Notes: generated by a model not told the origin, from the sequence alone. A stretch of 64,000 bases of DNA from Rhizobium brockwellii (GCF_000769405.2 NZ_CP053439.1:1240001-1304000); one strand, 5' to 3'. Counted from the first letter of the stretch, positions 19,051-27,796 are shown. Numbers and translations: made by a program.

Positions 19051-20160
19051 ATGAAAAACGAAAAGATCTATGTAACGAAGCCCAGCCTGCCGCCGCTCGA
19101 AGAATTCATTCCTTCGCTGGAAGCGATCTGGAACAACCGAATCCTGACCAATGGCGGGCCATTCCACCAGCAGCTGGAGCAGGAGCTCTGCGACCATCTC
19201 GGCGTGAAGCACATCAGCCTCTTTTCCAACGCTACCGTCGCGCTGCTGACGGCGCTTCAGGCGCTCCGCGTGACGGGCGAAGTCATTACTACGCCTTATT
19301 CCTTCGTGGCCACTTCGCATTCGCTTCTCTGGAACGGCTTGAAGCCCGTCTTCGTCGACGTCGACCCGGTGACGCTCAATCTCGATCCAGCGAAGATCGA
19401 GGCGGCGATCACGCAGCAGACGACGGCGATCATGCCGGTGCATTGCTACGGCCACCCTTGCGACGTCGATGCGATCCAGAAAATCGCCGACCTCTACAAT
19501 CTGAAGGTCATCTACGACGCCGCCCATGCCTTCGGCGTGGAAGACGAACGGGGAAGCGTTCTCAATCACGGCGACCTTTCCATCCTGAGCTTCCATGCGA
19601 CGAAGGTTTTCAACACATTCGAAGGCGGGGCCATCATCTGCCCGGACGCCAAGACGAAGACCCGCATCGATCAGCTGAAGAACTTCGGTTACGTCGACGA
19701 AGTGACTGTGGTGGCGCCAGGCACGAATGGAAAAATGAGCGAGTTCAACGCTGCGCTCGGCCTGTTGCAGCTGAAATACATCAAGCTCGCGCTCGAAAGA
19801 CGTGGGTTCATCGACGGTGCATACCGTGAGCGGCTCCGCGGGGTTTCGGGCATAGAATGCCTGGACCGTTCCGGTGAGACCGTCTCCAACTTCTCTTATT
19901 TCCCGATCCTTGTACGCCCTGACTATCCCATTTTACGCGATGAGCTCTATGAACGGCTGAAGGAAAACAACATTCATCCGCGCCGCTATTTCTATCCGTT
20001 GATTTCAACCTTCTCGATGTACCGCAGCCTGCCTTCCTCGCAGCCCTCGAATCTGCCGGTCGCAACCGAAGCCGCACAACAGGTGCTCTGCCTTCCGATC
20101 TATCCGGACATGGAGATGGACATCGTCGACAAGGTCTGCGCGCTGATCGAGTCGGCTTAA
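19051..20160 (+). CDS. DegT/DnrJ/EryC1/StrS sugar aminotransferase (VioA-like)
   Basis: A 369-residue PLP-dependent sugar-nucleotide aminotransferase. Fold-type I signs are LTNGGPFHQQLE, TTPYSFVATSHSLLWNG, VIYDAAHAFGV and SFHATKVFNTFEGGA, the last carrying the PLP lysine. The pattern most resembles enzymes that aminate dTDP-4-keto-6-deoxyglucose, such as VioA, which gives dTDP-4-amino-4,6-dideoxyglucose; the C3-specific FdtB/QdtB group is the alternative. RmlA and RmlB encoded nearby could supply the substrate. It is the only + strand gene of the island, divergent from the GT-rml operon, with GGACGG before ATG 19051. Confidence 0.82.
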   Translation: MKNEKIYVTKPSLPPLEEFIPSLEAIWNNRILTNGGPFHQQLEQELCDHLGVKHISLFSNATVALLTALQALRVTGEVITTPYSFVATSHSLLWNGLKPVFVDVDPVTLNLDPAKIEAAITQQTTAIMPVHCYGHPCDVDAIQKIADLYNLKVIYDAAHAFGVEDERGSVLNHGDLSILSFHATKVFNTFEGGAIICPDAKTKTRIDQLKNFGYVDEVTVVAPGTNGKMSEFNAALGLLQLKYIKLALERRGFIDGAYRERLRGVSGIECLDRSGETVSNFSYFPILVRPDYPILRDELYERLKENNIHPRRYFYPLISTFSMYRSLPSSQPSNLPVATEAAQQVLCLPIYPDMEMDIVDKVCALIESA

Positions 20161-20181
20161 AAACACGGTATTCCGACTGTC

Positions 20182-20220
20182 ATCTCGCACCGCAGATCGA
20201 AAGTATCTGCGGTGCGAGAT
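20182..20220 (+). terminator. Strong hairpin after the aminotransferase gene
   Basis: Perfect 16-bp stem ATCTCGCACCGCAGAT and its complement with loop CGAAAGT, 21 bp after the stop codon. No T tract follows, so it may act as an RNA 3' end or a bidirectional block. Confidence 0.6.
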
Positions 20221-20240
20221 CGTGCACCATTTGGTCGGCC

Positions 20241-20292
20241 AGAGCATGATGCCGAAAAGTGTAAGCGGTTTTCGGGCGACATCCTGTTCTAG
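20241..20292. repeat. RIME-like palindrome, module A
   Basis: AGAGCATGATGCCGAAAAGTG...GACATCCTGTTCT is the same element as 41206-41255, with a diverged right arm that resembles the end of module B (CCTGTTCTAG). It lies between convergent genes inside the island. Confidence 0.75.
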
Positions 20293-20383
20293 CCGCCTCA
20301 CTTGTCAGCAAAGACTTGAAGCGCGAGCTCTGCCTGCCAGATAATAGATCGCGAGTCGGCGCATTGCAGATGGCTGCTCATAC

Positions 20384-20416
20384 GAAAGCGGCGTGACCAT
20401 CGATCACGCCACTTTC
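20384..20416 (-). terminator. Hairpin after the Gfo/Idh/MocA gene
   Basis: Arms GAAAGCGGCGTGA and TCACGCCACTTTC pair at 12 of 13 positions with a 7-nt loop, 21 bp beyond the stop of the minus-strand operon. No T tract was seen. Confidence 0.45.
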
Positions 20417-20436
20417 CTCATCTCATAGACGCCAGA

Positions 20437-21651
20437 TTAAAGCGCCAGTTGCGGAGGTCGGATTTCGATCCGCTCCGTCACCGGGCGCCGTACGCCTTGC
20501 GGCTCGATCTCGACCCAGCGGTTTTCAAGCCGCGAGCATTCGATCGCTTCCAGCAGCCGTAGTCCTTCCTCCGCCTCCTCAAGCCCAAGCACGTAGGGAT
20601 GGGGCAGGCATGCGGTATTGGTCTTGTGTTGCAGCAGGGCGTCGGCAAGGTCGGCATAATAATTCGCGAAGGCTTCGATGAAGCCCGACGGATGGCCTGC
20701 CTTGAACCGCTCGTAGCGGGTATTGTTAGCGATCATGATATCCGGGCTGGCGCGATCGAGAATCTGCTTGCGGCCGTTGCAATCGTAGAAATAGGCAAGC
20801 TCGGGGGTTTCCTGAAGCCATTCGATCGATGCCTTGGAGCCATAGAGCCGCACACGCAGGCCGTTGCGTTGCCCGAGCGCGGTCTTGCCGTACCACATGC
20901 TGCAATGCAGGCCGCCGGCGCAGCGCACGAGCGCCTGCACATTGTCGAGCACCTGCGGAAAGTGACCGAAACTCTGGCTGGTTGCGCAGACTTCTTCCGG
21001 CTCCCGCTGAGTGAGGAAATGAAGCAGCGAGTGCACATGAACGCCGAGATCGAGCGAAACCGTCGGCACGGCGCCGTCGTGCAGGCGCCAATCCTGCGGC
21101 GTCATCGGCGTCCCGTCGCGGCGGAAACGGAGGAAGGTCTCCTGCGGCATCTCAATATGGATCTGCTGCAATTCGCCAAAAACACCATGCTTGACCATGC
21201 TGCGGATTTCGCGGAGCATGGGATATCCCGTGTAGTTGTAGGTTACGGCCAAAAAGGCCCCGTTACTGCGCGCATTGCCGATCATGCGCGTCTCGACGCT
21301 CGAACCGGCAAGGGCCTTTTCCGAGATCACCGAAACACCGGCCTCGAGTGCGGCGACAACCTGCTTCGTATGCTGCTGCGTCGGCGTCAGTACGACGAGA
21401 GCGTCGATGTTGCCGGCCTCTTTCGAGAGCAAGGTATCGAAGTCGGCGTGGCAGTGCTCCGGCAAAATGCGGTACTGCCCCGCCGTTTCGCGATTGATGT
21501 CGTCATGGCGGCTGAAGCAGCCGGCGACAAGATCGAATTTCTGATCAAGCTCGATTGCATCGCGATGAGCGCGACCCACAGCGGAATTGACGGCACCGCC
21601 TAGAAAGGCGAGGCGCAGCTTCTCCGGTACTCCCTGACTTGAGCGGATCAT
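20437..21651 (-). CDS. Gfo/Idh/MocA-family oxidoreductase
   Basis: A 404-residue NAD(P)-dependent sugar oxidoreductase. The Rossmann start reads LRLAFLGGAVNSAVGRAHRDA. The usual EKP catalytic motif appears as SEKALAG (EKA), and the C-terminal sheet domain includes DLGVHVHSLLHFL with the conserved Asp and His. Family members oxidise or reduce a sugar carbon, often a UDP- or dTDP-sugar or inositol; the substrate is not deducible. Its ATG overlaps the stop of the ATP-grasp gene by 4 bp (ATGA), so the two are translationally coupled. It is the last gene of a four-gene minus-strand operon. Confidence 0.83.
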   Translation of the reverse strand: MIRSSQGVPEKLRLAFLGGAVNSAVGRAHRDAIELDQKFDLVAGCFSRHDDINRETAGQYRILPEHCHADFDTLLSKEAGNIDALVVLTPTQQHTKQVVAALEAGVSVISEKALAGSSVETRMIGNARSNGAFLAVTYNYTGYPMLREIRSMVKHGVFGELQQIHIEMPQETFLRFRRDGTPMTPQDWRLHDGAVPTVSLDLGVHVHSLLHFLTQREPEEVCATSQSFGHFPQVLDNVQALVRCAGGLHCSMWYGKTALGQRNGLRVRLYGSKASIEWLQETPELAYFYDCNGRKQILDRASPDIMIANNTRYERFKAGHPSGFIEAFANYYADLADALLQHKTNTACLPHPYVLGLEEAEEGLRLLEAIECSRLENRWVEIEPQGVRRPVTERIEIRPPQLAL

Positions 21652-22841
21652 GCGAGATCTCCTTGCATCGTTTGGAGCGAAATGAACGTTTTGAAATCCG
21701 GCACCACCTTCAGCATTTCGTCTCGTGTCTCGAAGCGGGCGTAGAGGATGGCGAGCTTGTCGAGCGGTGCCGAATTCATCGGCTTGCCAGTGGTCTTGAG
21801 CTGCGTGATGCGAACATCGGATGATGGAATGGAGTGCGAGAAGGAAAACGGCGTCGAGGTCGTGTCGGAGGTGATGGTGTGGCGCCCGAAGAACAGCGGC
21901 GGATCGAAGCGCGGTTCGACAGAAAATTCCTCACCCAGCAGTAGCGTTATGACGAGGTCTGCGTAATCGATGCCGAGAGACTGATCGACAAGCGAGCCGT
22001 AAAGATCGCCCGGGCAGCGTCGCATGCATTCGACGATCCAGACATCGTCTCCATTCGACAGGAACTGCGTGTGAATGAGGCCGTCCTGCAGTCCGAGCAG
22101 CTTGACGACGCGTGCCATAATGGTCCGCGTCTTCGAGCGGACAGTTTCGGACAGGCGCGAGGGATGGTTCGATGAATCGACCTGGTATGGATAGACCGTG
22201 CAATATTCGTCGACAAAGACGTCGAAGACGACCTCCTGGTCCTTGATGAAGGCGGAATGGCTGTGCAGGCTGCCTTCGATGAATTCCTCGATAACGATCT
22301 CCGCCGCGCGCGAGTTTCCCCGGGCATCGGCGATGGCGTCGGCAAGTTCCGTCCGGTCGAAAACCTTCGTGACGCCACGGCCGCTGAAACTGTCGCTTGG
22401 CTTCACCAGCAACGGATAGCGTAGCGAGCCAGTCTCGACCGGCGAGTCGCCATGCAGGCGCACCGAACGCGGGGCGGGGATATCGTATTGCTCGGTAAAG
22501 CTGCGGAACGCTTGCTTCGTGTGAATGATGGTCGCGGTTTCCATCGAATCGAAGCGCGGAAATCCGAGTTTTTCGGCAACGAAGGTGCTCGACATATAGG
22601 CAACGTCATTGCCCGTCGGCACGATGAAATCGAAATCGCCGTTCTCGACGAGGGCGAGCAGCGTGTTCGGATCGCTGTAGTCGATGAAATGCGACTGGTC
22701 CGCATGCGCGTGGCAGGGTTCATCCGGCCGGTTTCCGCAAACGGAAATATGGAGGCCGCGCCTTTTCAAAGCGAATAGAAGGGGAACTGCGCTGAAGTTA
22801 CTGCCGACGAGCAATGCTCTCTTGGTCATTCTCAAATCCAT
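21648..22841 (-). CDS. ATP-grasp ligase-like protein
   Basis: A 397-residue protein with an N-terminal pre-ATP-grasp Rossmann part (ALLVGSNFSAVPLLFALKRRG, VPTGNDVAYMSS) and an ATP-grasp core: YPLLVKPSDSFSGRGVTKV forms the flexible lysine/glycine loop, EIVIEEFIEGSLHS the hinge strand, and DDVWIVECMRRCPGD the metal-binding end. These enzymes join a carboxylate to an amine, thiol or hydroxyl using ATP. Next to a sugar aminotransferase it may attach an amino acid or other acid to an amino sugar, but this is inference. Start ATG 22841 or 22829 (MTKRALLVG), both possible. Confidence 0.8.
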   Translation of the reverse strand: MDLRMTKRALLVGSNFSAVPLLFALKRRGLHISVCGNRPDEPCHAHADQSHFIDYSDPNTLLALVENGDFDFIVPTGNDVAYMSSTFVAEKLGFPRFDSMETATIIHTKQAFRSFTEQYDIPAPRSVRLHGDSPVETGSLRYPLLVKPSDSFSGRGVTKVFDRTELADAIADARGNSRAAEIVIEEFIEGSLHSHSAFIKDQEVVFDVFVDEYCTVYPYQVDSSNHPSRLSETVRSKTRTIMARVVKLLGLQDGLIHTQFLSNGDDVWIVECMRRCPGDLYGSLVDQSLGIDYADLVITLLLGEEFSVEPRFDPPLFFGRHTITSDTTSTPFSFSHSIPSSDVRITQLKTTGKPMNSAPLDKLAILYARFETRDEMLKVVPDFKTFISLQTMQGDLA

Positions 22842-23035
22842 TCCACGTGCCCTGAGCAGTCAGGGGCGTTGCGCATCAAACTGCTGGACCTCAGATTGGC
22901 AGCGCTCCCCGGTCCGTTTCCAATGTTCGAAAGACTCAAACGGATGCGGTAACCAAAGTCATAAGCCGCGGGCGTTTCCCCAGGCTTGCCGCTCGAGGCG
23001 GTGGACTTTGCCATCGCCTCGATTGGGCTTAAGCG

Positions 23036-25408
23036 CTACAGGATGACTTTCTGCAGAATCCGTTGGGGACTTATGCCCAGCGCCTCGATCTGATCGTAGA
23101 TTTCCGGCGCGCTTTGAACGGCGCCTATCATGATCGGCAGATCATCCGACAGGGCCGAATGAGGAGAGCGCACTTCAATGCCGCCGAGCCTCTGGCCGAT
23201 CATTTCAGGGCGTGGATCGACGAAATAAGCGATCTTGCTCGTTTTGAAGAACTGCGACTTGCGGCGAATAATCTGAGCCTGTCCGCCGATCCCCCAAACC
23301 ACAACTCCTTCGGAATGGACCGGCTCGAATGCCGTCTCCAGCACCAACGGTTCCAGCCTGGATTTCAGCAATGCCAGGGTTTCTGGCGTAACCGTCAAGA
23401 TCCGCTGCCAGACGAGATCGTCGAGGAAAATAAGGCGCGCGCCGCGAATTCTAAGCAGATGGTGAAGTTCGACGATGGACACCAATTGGTCATCCGTCAC
23501 GCGATCTGTTTTGAAATCGCAGCTGATTTGGAAGTTGCAATCGGTCAGGCCATTCTCGGCGATCAGGTCTGCATATTGCCGGAGCTCGTCGGAGGAGCTG
23601 TTTTCCGGCAAGAGAATATATTTGATGACGACGTTGCGTGAAGAGCAAGCAGCGTAGCGGCGGAGATTTTCGAATACCCGCTCGAAATGTTTGTACTTGC
23701 GGATTTCATTGAAATTCTTACTGTTTCCGGCGTCAATGCTGGTAACGATATGAGCTTGATCCTTCCTGAGAAGGTCTGCAAGGGTCTCCGAATACATCGT
23801 CGCGTTGGTGATGACGCGCTGCTTAACATTGGAAATGCCCTCAGCCAGCTTGCTGAGAAGATCGTTGAAGCGCGGCTCGACTGTCGGTTCGCCGCCGCCC
23901 CAGACGATATATTCCATGTTCTCGAGCGCCTTCGCATCCTTCAATGTATCGATAAATGCGCCGGTATCATAGGCGGGCTTCTTGCCGCCAAAATACGTCT
24001 CGCTGCAATAGGTGCAGCGCATATTGCAAAGCGAGTGATGCTCGAAGGAAAGATACTTTACGCCCTGATTGAGCGGCCGGCCCCAATCCTCGAATTTCAA
24101 GAAGGGACAGCCGCGGCATTCATCCGAGTTGTCGCGGTTGATCTCGAGGAATAGTGTATCCTTTGCCTGCTTGATATCGCTGTAGGTAAACTCGAAATCC
24201 TTGCCGTTACCGCCGAAAAGAACCACATCGCCTTTCAGCTCGCCTTCATAGGTGAAGCGCTTGCAGCAGGTGCGCACTTCGCCGGGTCCGAGCAGAATGG
24301 AATGATGAAGGTCGTAGCAGCTCCAGAGCTTCGGCGCGATCTCCGCGAAGACTTTCAGCATATCCTCCGTCGAATCGCCTTTTTCCATGCCGTTCATGAA
24401 GGCATCGAAGGTGATCCGGTATTTGGTGCGGAAGCCCGATGGCGGAACCGGCAGGGGATAGGCGATTGCAGCGAGCTCCATTGAGCGCACGACACGGCCG
24501 TAAAGCGTGGAGAGGATCTTGCCGGCATCCTCGAGCTTGACCACCTTGCCGGGCAGCAGCCTGAGCAGGCGGGACGCGGTCACGTTGATGATGCCTGTCA
24601 GGAATGGATCTTTCAGATCAGGCCACATTGGCGTGTCCGTCACGAGCGCATGCATGGCATCGAGCGCGTCGAAGAAGCCATCGACATGACGGGTGCTGAG
24701 CGAGTTGACGATTGAGCCCTGTGTATCGAGCTTGCGGTAGATCTGCCTGTCGAGACTCTTGACCGAACGCGCGCGCATCAGCGCGTGAAACATATAATCG
24801 ACGTCCTCGTGAAGGCCTCCGCGGAACATGATGTTGTTGTCGAGGAGAAAACGGCGGCGGAACAGATGGAAGATGACCGATCGATCGACGCGATCCCGGA
24901 GATAGTCCGCCAGCCTGTCGGCGCCCTCGACTCTGGTGAGATCCTCGCGGATGCGGGCCTTCAGGCTATTGCCGGTTTCTGCATCATAAAGGCTGGAGTT
25001 GAATGCGAGGATATCTGGGGAATCATCAAGGGATGCCTGAAGCGTCTCCAGAAAGTTGCTCTCGACGATGTCGTCGGCATCGACGAAGCAAATCCATTCG
25101 CCCTTTGCGTTGAGCACCCCTTCATTCCTGGCGATGCCGGGTCCGCCGTTGCTGTCGAGGCGCATAACAGTAACGTTATTGTGCCCATGAGCTATCTCTT
25201 CGGCCTTAGCGATCGTGTCGTCCGCCGAGCAATCGTCGACGACAATAATTTCAAATGGCGTCTGCCCCTGCTGATTTAGGAGGCTCTGCAGGCATCGCCC
25301 GATGACGTTTGATGCATTGTAGGCGGGGATGATGACGGAAAACGATGCCTGCACGATCTGCTCGCGTCCCCCCAGACCCGTCATTGGAGCATCCATCAAC
25401 TGCATCAT
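23036..25408 (-). CDS. GT2 glycosyltransferase / radical SAM / Rossmann fusion
   Basis: A 790-residue fusion. Residues about 20-330 are a GT-A family 2 glycosyltransferase (FSVIIPAYNASNVIGRCLQSLL, IIVVDDCSADDT, WICFVDADDI as DxD). Residues about 360-690 are a radical SAM enzyme: Cys461, Cys465 and Cys468 form CNMRCTYC, the CX3CX2C site for the SAM-binding 4Fe-4S cluster, followed by VWGGGEPT. Four further cysteines precede it (Cys381-Cys382 in RTCCKRF, Cys431 and Cys434 in CRGCPFL), as in twitch-type proteins with an auxiliary Fe-S site. The last ~88 residues form a Rossmann-like domain (VVWGIGGQAQIIRR ... VDPRPEMIG). The radical reaction is unknown; it may modify a sugar that the GT domain transfers. 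Start at ATG 25408 is uncertain; ATG 25405, 25396 and 25384 are also in frame. Confidence 0.85.
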   Translation of the reverse strand: MMQLMDAPMTGLGGREQIVQASFSVIIPAYNASNVIGRCLQSLLNQQGQTPFEIIVVDDCSADDTIAKAEEIAHGHNNVTVMRLDSNGGPGIARNEGVLNAKGEWICFVDADDIVESNFLETLQASLDDSPDILAFNSSLYDAETGNSLKARIREDLTRVEGADRLADYLRDRVDRSVIFHLFRRRFLLDNNIMFRGGLHEDVDYMFHALMRARSVKSLDRQIYRKLDTQGSIVNSLSTRHVDGFFDALDAMHALVTDTPMWPDLKDPFLTGIINVTASRLLRLLPGKVVKLEDAGKILSTLYGRVVRSMELAAIAYPLPVPPSGFRTKYRITFDAFMNGMEKGDSTEDMLKVFAEIAPKLWSCYDLHHSILLGPGEVRTCCKRFTYEGELKGDVVLFGGNGKDFEFTYSDIKQAKDTLFLEINRDNSDECRGCPFLKFEDWGRPLNQGVKYLSFEHHSLCNMRCTYCSETYFGGKKPAYDTGAFIDTLKDAKALENMEYIVWGGGEPTVEPRFNDLLSKLAEGISNVKQRVITNATMYSETLADLLRKDQAHIVTSIDAGNSKNFNEIRKYKHFERVFENLRRYAACSSRNVVIKYILLPENSSSDELRQYADLIAENGLTDCNFQISCDFKTDRVTDDQLVSIVELHHLLRIRGARLIFLDDLVWQRILTVTPETLALLKSRLEPLVLETAFEPVHSEGVVVWGIGGQAQIIRRKSQFFKTSKIAYFVDPRPEMIGQRLGGIEVRSPHSALSDDLPIMIGAVQSAPEIYDQIEALGISPQRILQKVIL

Positions 25409-25516
25409 TTGAAACCCTCTGTCTGCATGATCGCGCCATGTCGACCATCAATTAAATCGTGAAAATTGCGCGAAACGTGCGGATATCGTGAAGCTTTTAC
25501 CTGGATCGGCGGTCGG

Positions 25517-26509
25517 CTACGCGCTCCATCGCCCGGCATCATCAAGCAGCGCGCTCAGGCGTGCGATCCTCGCATCGAGTTCCGGAAAGGCAGCGCGCCA
25601 GTATTGGTAGACATTTATCAGATTGCGATAGGAGACCGGCAGATCCTGGGGGCTGAGGACGCCGTTGGCGCGCGCATAATTCAGAATGTCTTCGTGAAAG
25701 ACGATGGCGTAGATGAAAATCGGGTTGGTGGTGTGGTTTGATTTGGAATTGGAATGCTGCCGGAAATAGGAAAGCGGGTGAGGATGGGCGACGAAGGCGC
25801 CTTCCTTGGCAAGTTCTATCCAGCCTGAAAGATCGAGAAGGCCACGGAAGATACCGTTTTCGGGCCTGAAAAGGCGGAACTCGCCATTCCCGTCAAAGCA
25901 GTCCGCCTTACGCATCATCACGGTCGAATATTCGCCGATAAGGTTGAGATGATGCATCGCCGTCAGGCGGATGAAATCCCGCCCTTCGATGAGCTTTAAA
26001 CCTTGATCGACTTGGAAATAGTTGATCAGATTGAGGAAATTGTTCCTCTCGTCGATCACATGCCGCGGCGAAAAGGCAAGTTTTGTCCCTCTGTCGCGCG
26101 TTGCCTCCAGCGCTTCGAGAAGAAACTGTACGCAGAAAGGGTTAAGCACGTCGTCATCGAACAGATATTTGATGTATTCGCCCTGAGCGAGACCGGCGAG
26201 CCTCATGATGTTCGTGTATTCGCCCGGATGAGGATTGCGGCTATAGCTAATGAGGCTGGAATAGCGCGAACAGATTGCCTCGATGGCATCCGTCGGACAA
26301 TCGTCCGAGACGATGATCTCGGCATCCGTATAGCTTTGCGCGATTGCGCTCTTCAGGGCGAGTTCAAAAAAATCGGGCTTGTAGGCCGGTATACAGATCG
26401 ACACGCGCGGCAAGTGTTTCTCCCCTTGAGACGCCTCTCTCCAGCCTCCGCCGGCGAGAGCGGTGATCGGCTCTCCGAAGGACCGAAGCAGACCGCTTGC
26501 CATGACCAT
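25517..26509 (-). CDS. Family 2 glycosyltransferase
   Basis: A 330-residue GT-A glycosyltransferase without membrane segments, probably acting at the cytoplasmic face. Evidence is PRVSICIPAYKPDFFELALKS, EIIVSDDCPTD and YIKYLFDDDVLNPFCV, which gives the DxD metal site, and DLSGWIELAKEG in the acceptor half. The true start may lie nearer residue 30, since the first 30 residues precede the fold and ATG 26509 has no good ribosome-binding site. It is the first gene of the minus-strand operon with the radical SAM fusion, the ATP-grasp ligase and the oxidoreductase. It lies about 180 bp inside the right island junction. Confidence 0.82.
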   Translation of the reverse strand: MVMASGLLRSFGEPITALAGGGWREASQGEKHLPRVSICIPAYKPDFFELALKSAIAQSYTDAEIIVSDDCPTDAIEAICSRYSSLISYSRNPHPGEYTNIMRLAGLAQGEYIKYLFDDDVLNPFCVQFLLEALEATRDRGTKLAFSPRHVIDERNNFLNLINYFQVDQGLKLIEGRDFIRLTAMHHLNLIGEYSTVMMRKADCFDGNGEFRLFRPENGIFRGLLDLSGWIELAKEGAFVAHPHPLSYFRQHSNSKSNHTTNPIFIYAIVFHEDILNYARANGVLSPQDLPVSYRNLINVYQYWRAAFPELDARIARLSALLDDAGRWSA

Positions 26510-26669
26510 AGAACGCGGGCGTTACGCGAGGCTTGCGCAGAGGAAGAGGCACAAGTGGCAAAAAAGGCCCAGATCTCGTCCGATAAACAGATAATTCTGG
26601 GAGAAACGTGGCACGCACTCGGGCATTCGCAAGTGCGTTCCACGAGCATCGAGCCGGTGCGGTGGATTG

Positions 26670-26725
26670 CCCGGTTGGCGGAATTCCCTAACGAGAAAAC
26701 TGAATGATCTCGCCATTATACTGCG
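26670..26725 (+). repeat. Right island junction: ribE-tail copy joined to acetyltransferase tail
   Basis: Bases 26670-26689 copy the end of ribE (18 of 20 identical; read as ARLAEFP) although no riboflavin synthase gene precedes them. They run straight into the genuine acetyltransferase 3' end (26688 onward). The matching left junction is at 13334-13428, where 37 extra bases separate the two halves. Confidence 0.75.
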
Positions 26726-27203
26726 TGCGCGCCGTCTCGCGGAAACCGAGCTTGGCTGCGACCCGCAACGAGGCCTGGTTCTCCGGGCTGATGATGCAGC
26801 TCATCGGCTTTCCCGGAAAATGCGCCTCCGCCCAGCCGATCAGGACGGTCAGCGCCTCCGTTGCATAACCGCGGCCGTGCGCCGAAGGCATCAGCGCCCA
26901 GCCGACCTCCATCGTTCCCTCGATCGAGGGGTCCATCTCGCGCCGGGCTTCCAGGAAGCCCGCTTCGCCTATGAACCGGCCGCTCTCCTTTTCCATGATC
27001 GCCAGAAAGCCGAAGCCCATATGGTGCCACATGCCGGCAACGCGCAGCATGCGGCTCCAGCTCTGCTCGCGCGTCGATGGCGCGCCGGTGATGAAGCGCA
27101 CGACATCCTCGTCCGCCCACAGCGCCGCATGCGCGTCGAAATCGTCGAGGCGGTGAGGGCGAAGCGTCAGCCGCGCCGTTTCGAGAGTCGGAATGTCGGT
27201 CAC
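26688..27203 (-). CDS. GNAT-family N-acetyltransferase (RimJ/RimL-like)
   Basis: A 171-residue acetyl-CoA-dependent acyltransferase. It opens with the RimJ/RimL-type pattern LETARLTLRPHRLDDFDAHA, includes WALMPSAHGRGYATEAL, the acetyl-CoA pyrophosphate-binding loop of motif A, and ENQASLRVAAKLGFRET as motif B. The substrate is unknown. The start is taken as GTG 27203 (VTDIPTLETARL), preceded by AAGGATCC; the long upstream open frame lies antisense to the cupin gene. The cupin stop is 10 bp upstream. Its 3' end is duplicated at the left border of the polysaccharide island. Confidence 0.82.
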   Translation of the reverse strand: MTDIPTLETARLTLRPHRLDDFDAHAALWADEDVVRFITGAPSTREQSWSRMLRVAGMWHHMGFGFLAIMEKESGRFIGEAGFLEARREMDPSIEGTMEVGWALMPSAHGRGYATEALTVLIGWAEAHFPGKPMSCIISPENQASLRVAAKLGFRETARTQYNGEIIQFSR

Positions 27204-27213
27204 ATCGGATCCT

Positions 27214-27717
27214 TCAGGCGCCGGGCTCGCCGTCCCAATAGTCGAGATCGCCTTCCGGCCGTCCGATATGACGGAAGCGCTTGTTTTCTGCACCGTCCCT
27301 ATTGGTCTTGGCAAGGAACTTTCCGGAATCGGGATATTCGACGATCTCGGTCTTCGCCATCGTCGAGATACCGAGATAGACGAGTGTGGCCGTGCCGGTG
27401 TTGATGATCTGATGCGCCGTTTCCGGTCCGCCCGCCGGCGCGCCGAGCACATCGCCGGCCTTGATCGCATGGCGCGCATCACCGAACCGGTATTCGCCGG
27501 CACCCGAGATCACATAAAAGAGCTCGTCTTCGACATGGTGGTTGTGGAAGGGGCAGCCCGATTTGCCGGGCGGTACCTCGTTGTAGCTGACGCCGAGGCC
27601 GGTCAGGCCAAGTAGCGCGCCGAAAGAGGTGTCGGTGCTTTCATAGAGCTCGCCCTGTTTCCAGTGCTCGAGCTTGAGATCGGCGGTGTTGATCACCGCC
27701 TTCTGTTCGGTTGCCAT
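27214..27717 (-). CDS. Cupin-domain protein
   Basis: A 167-residue single-domain cupin. The two cupin motifs are visible: G(X)5HXH-like PFHNHHVEDELFYVISGAGEYRFG and GDVLGAPAGGPETAHQIINTG, with His and Glu residues suited to binding a metal ion. No substrate can be named. Start ATG 27717 (MATEQKAVI) follows a perfect GGAGGA; a further in-frame ATG at 27735 lies upstream of that site and is rejected. It probably shares a transcript with the acetyltransferase gene 10 bp downstream. Confidence 0.85.
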   Translation of the reverse strand: MATEQKAVINTADLKLEHWKQGELYESTDTSFGALLGLTGLGVSYNEVPPGKSGCPFHNHHVEDELFYVISGAGEYRFGDARHAIKAGDVLGAPAGGPETAHQIINTGTATLVYLGISTMAKTEIVEYPDSGKFLAKTNRDGAENKRFRHIGRPEGDLDYWDGEPGA

Positions 27718-27796
27718 GACGTCCTCCTGTTTCAAGAAGAGAAGCCGTCATCCAGGGAAAATTCAACGATTATCTGGGCCTATCTCTGATATCCCC

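Noticed and set aside
13334..26725. Transposon or integrative element with its own integrase
   Set aside because: No transposase, integrase or relaxase gene and no terminal inverted repeats were seen in the island; only the direct junction copies are present.
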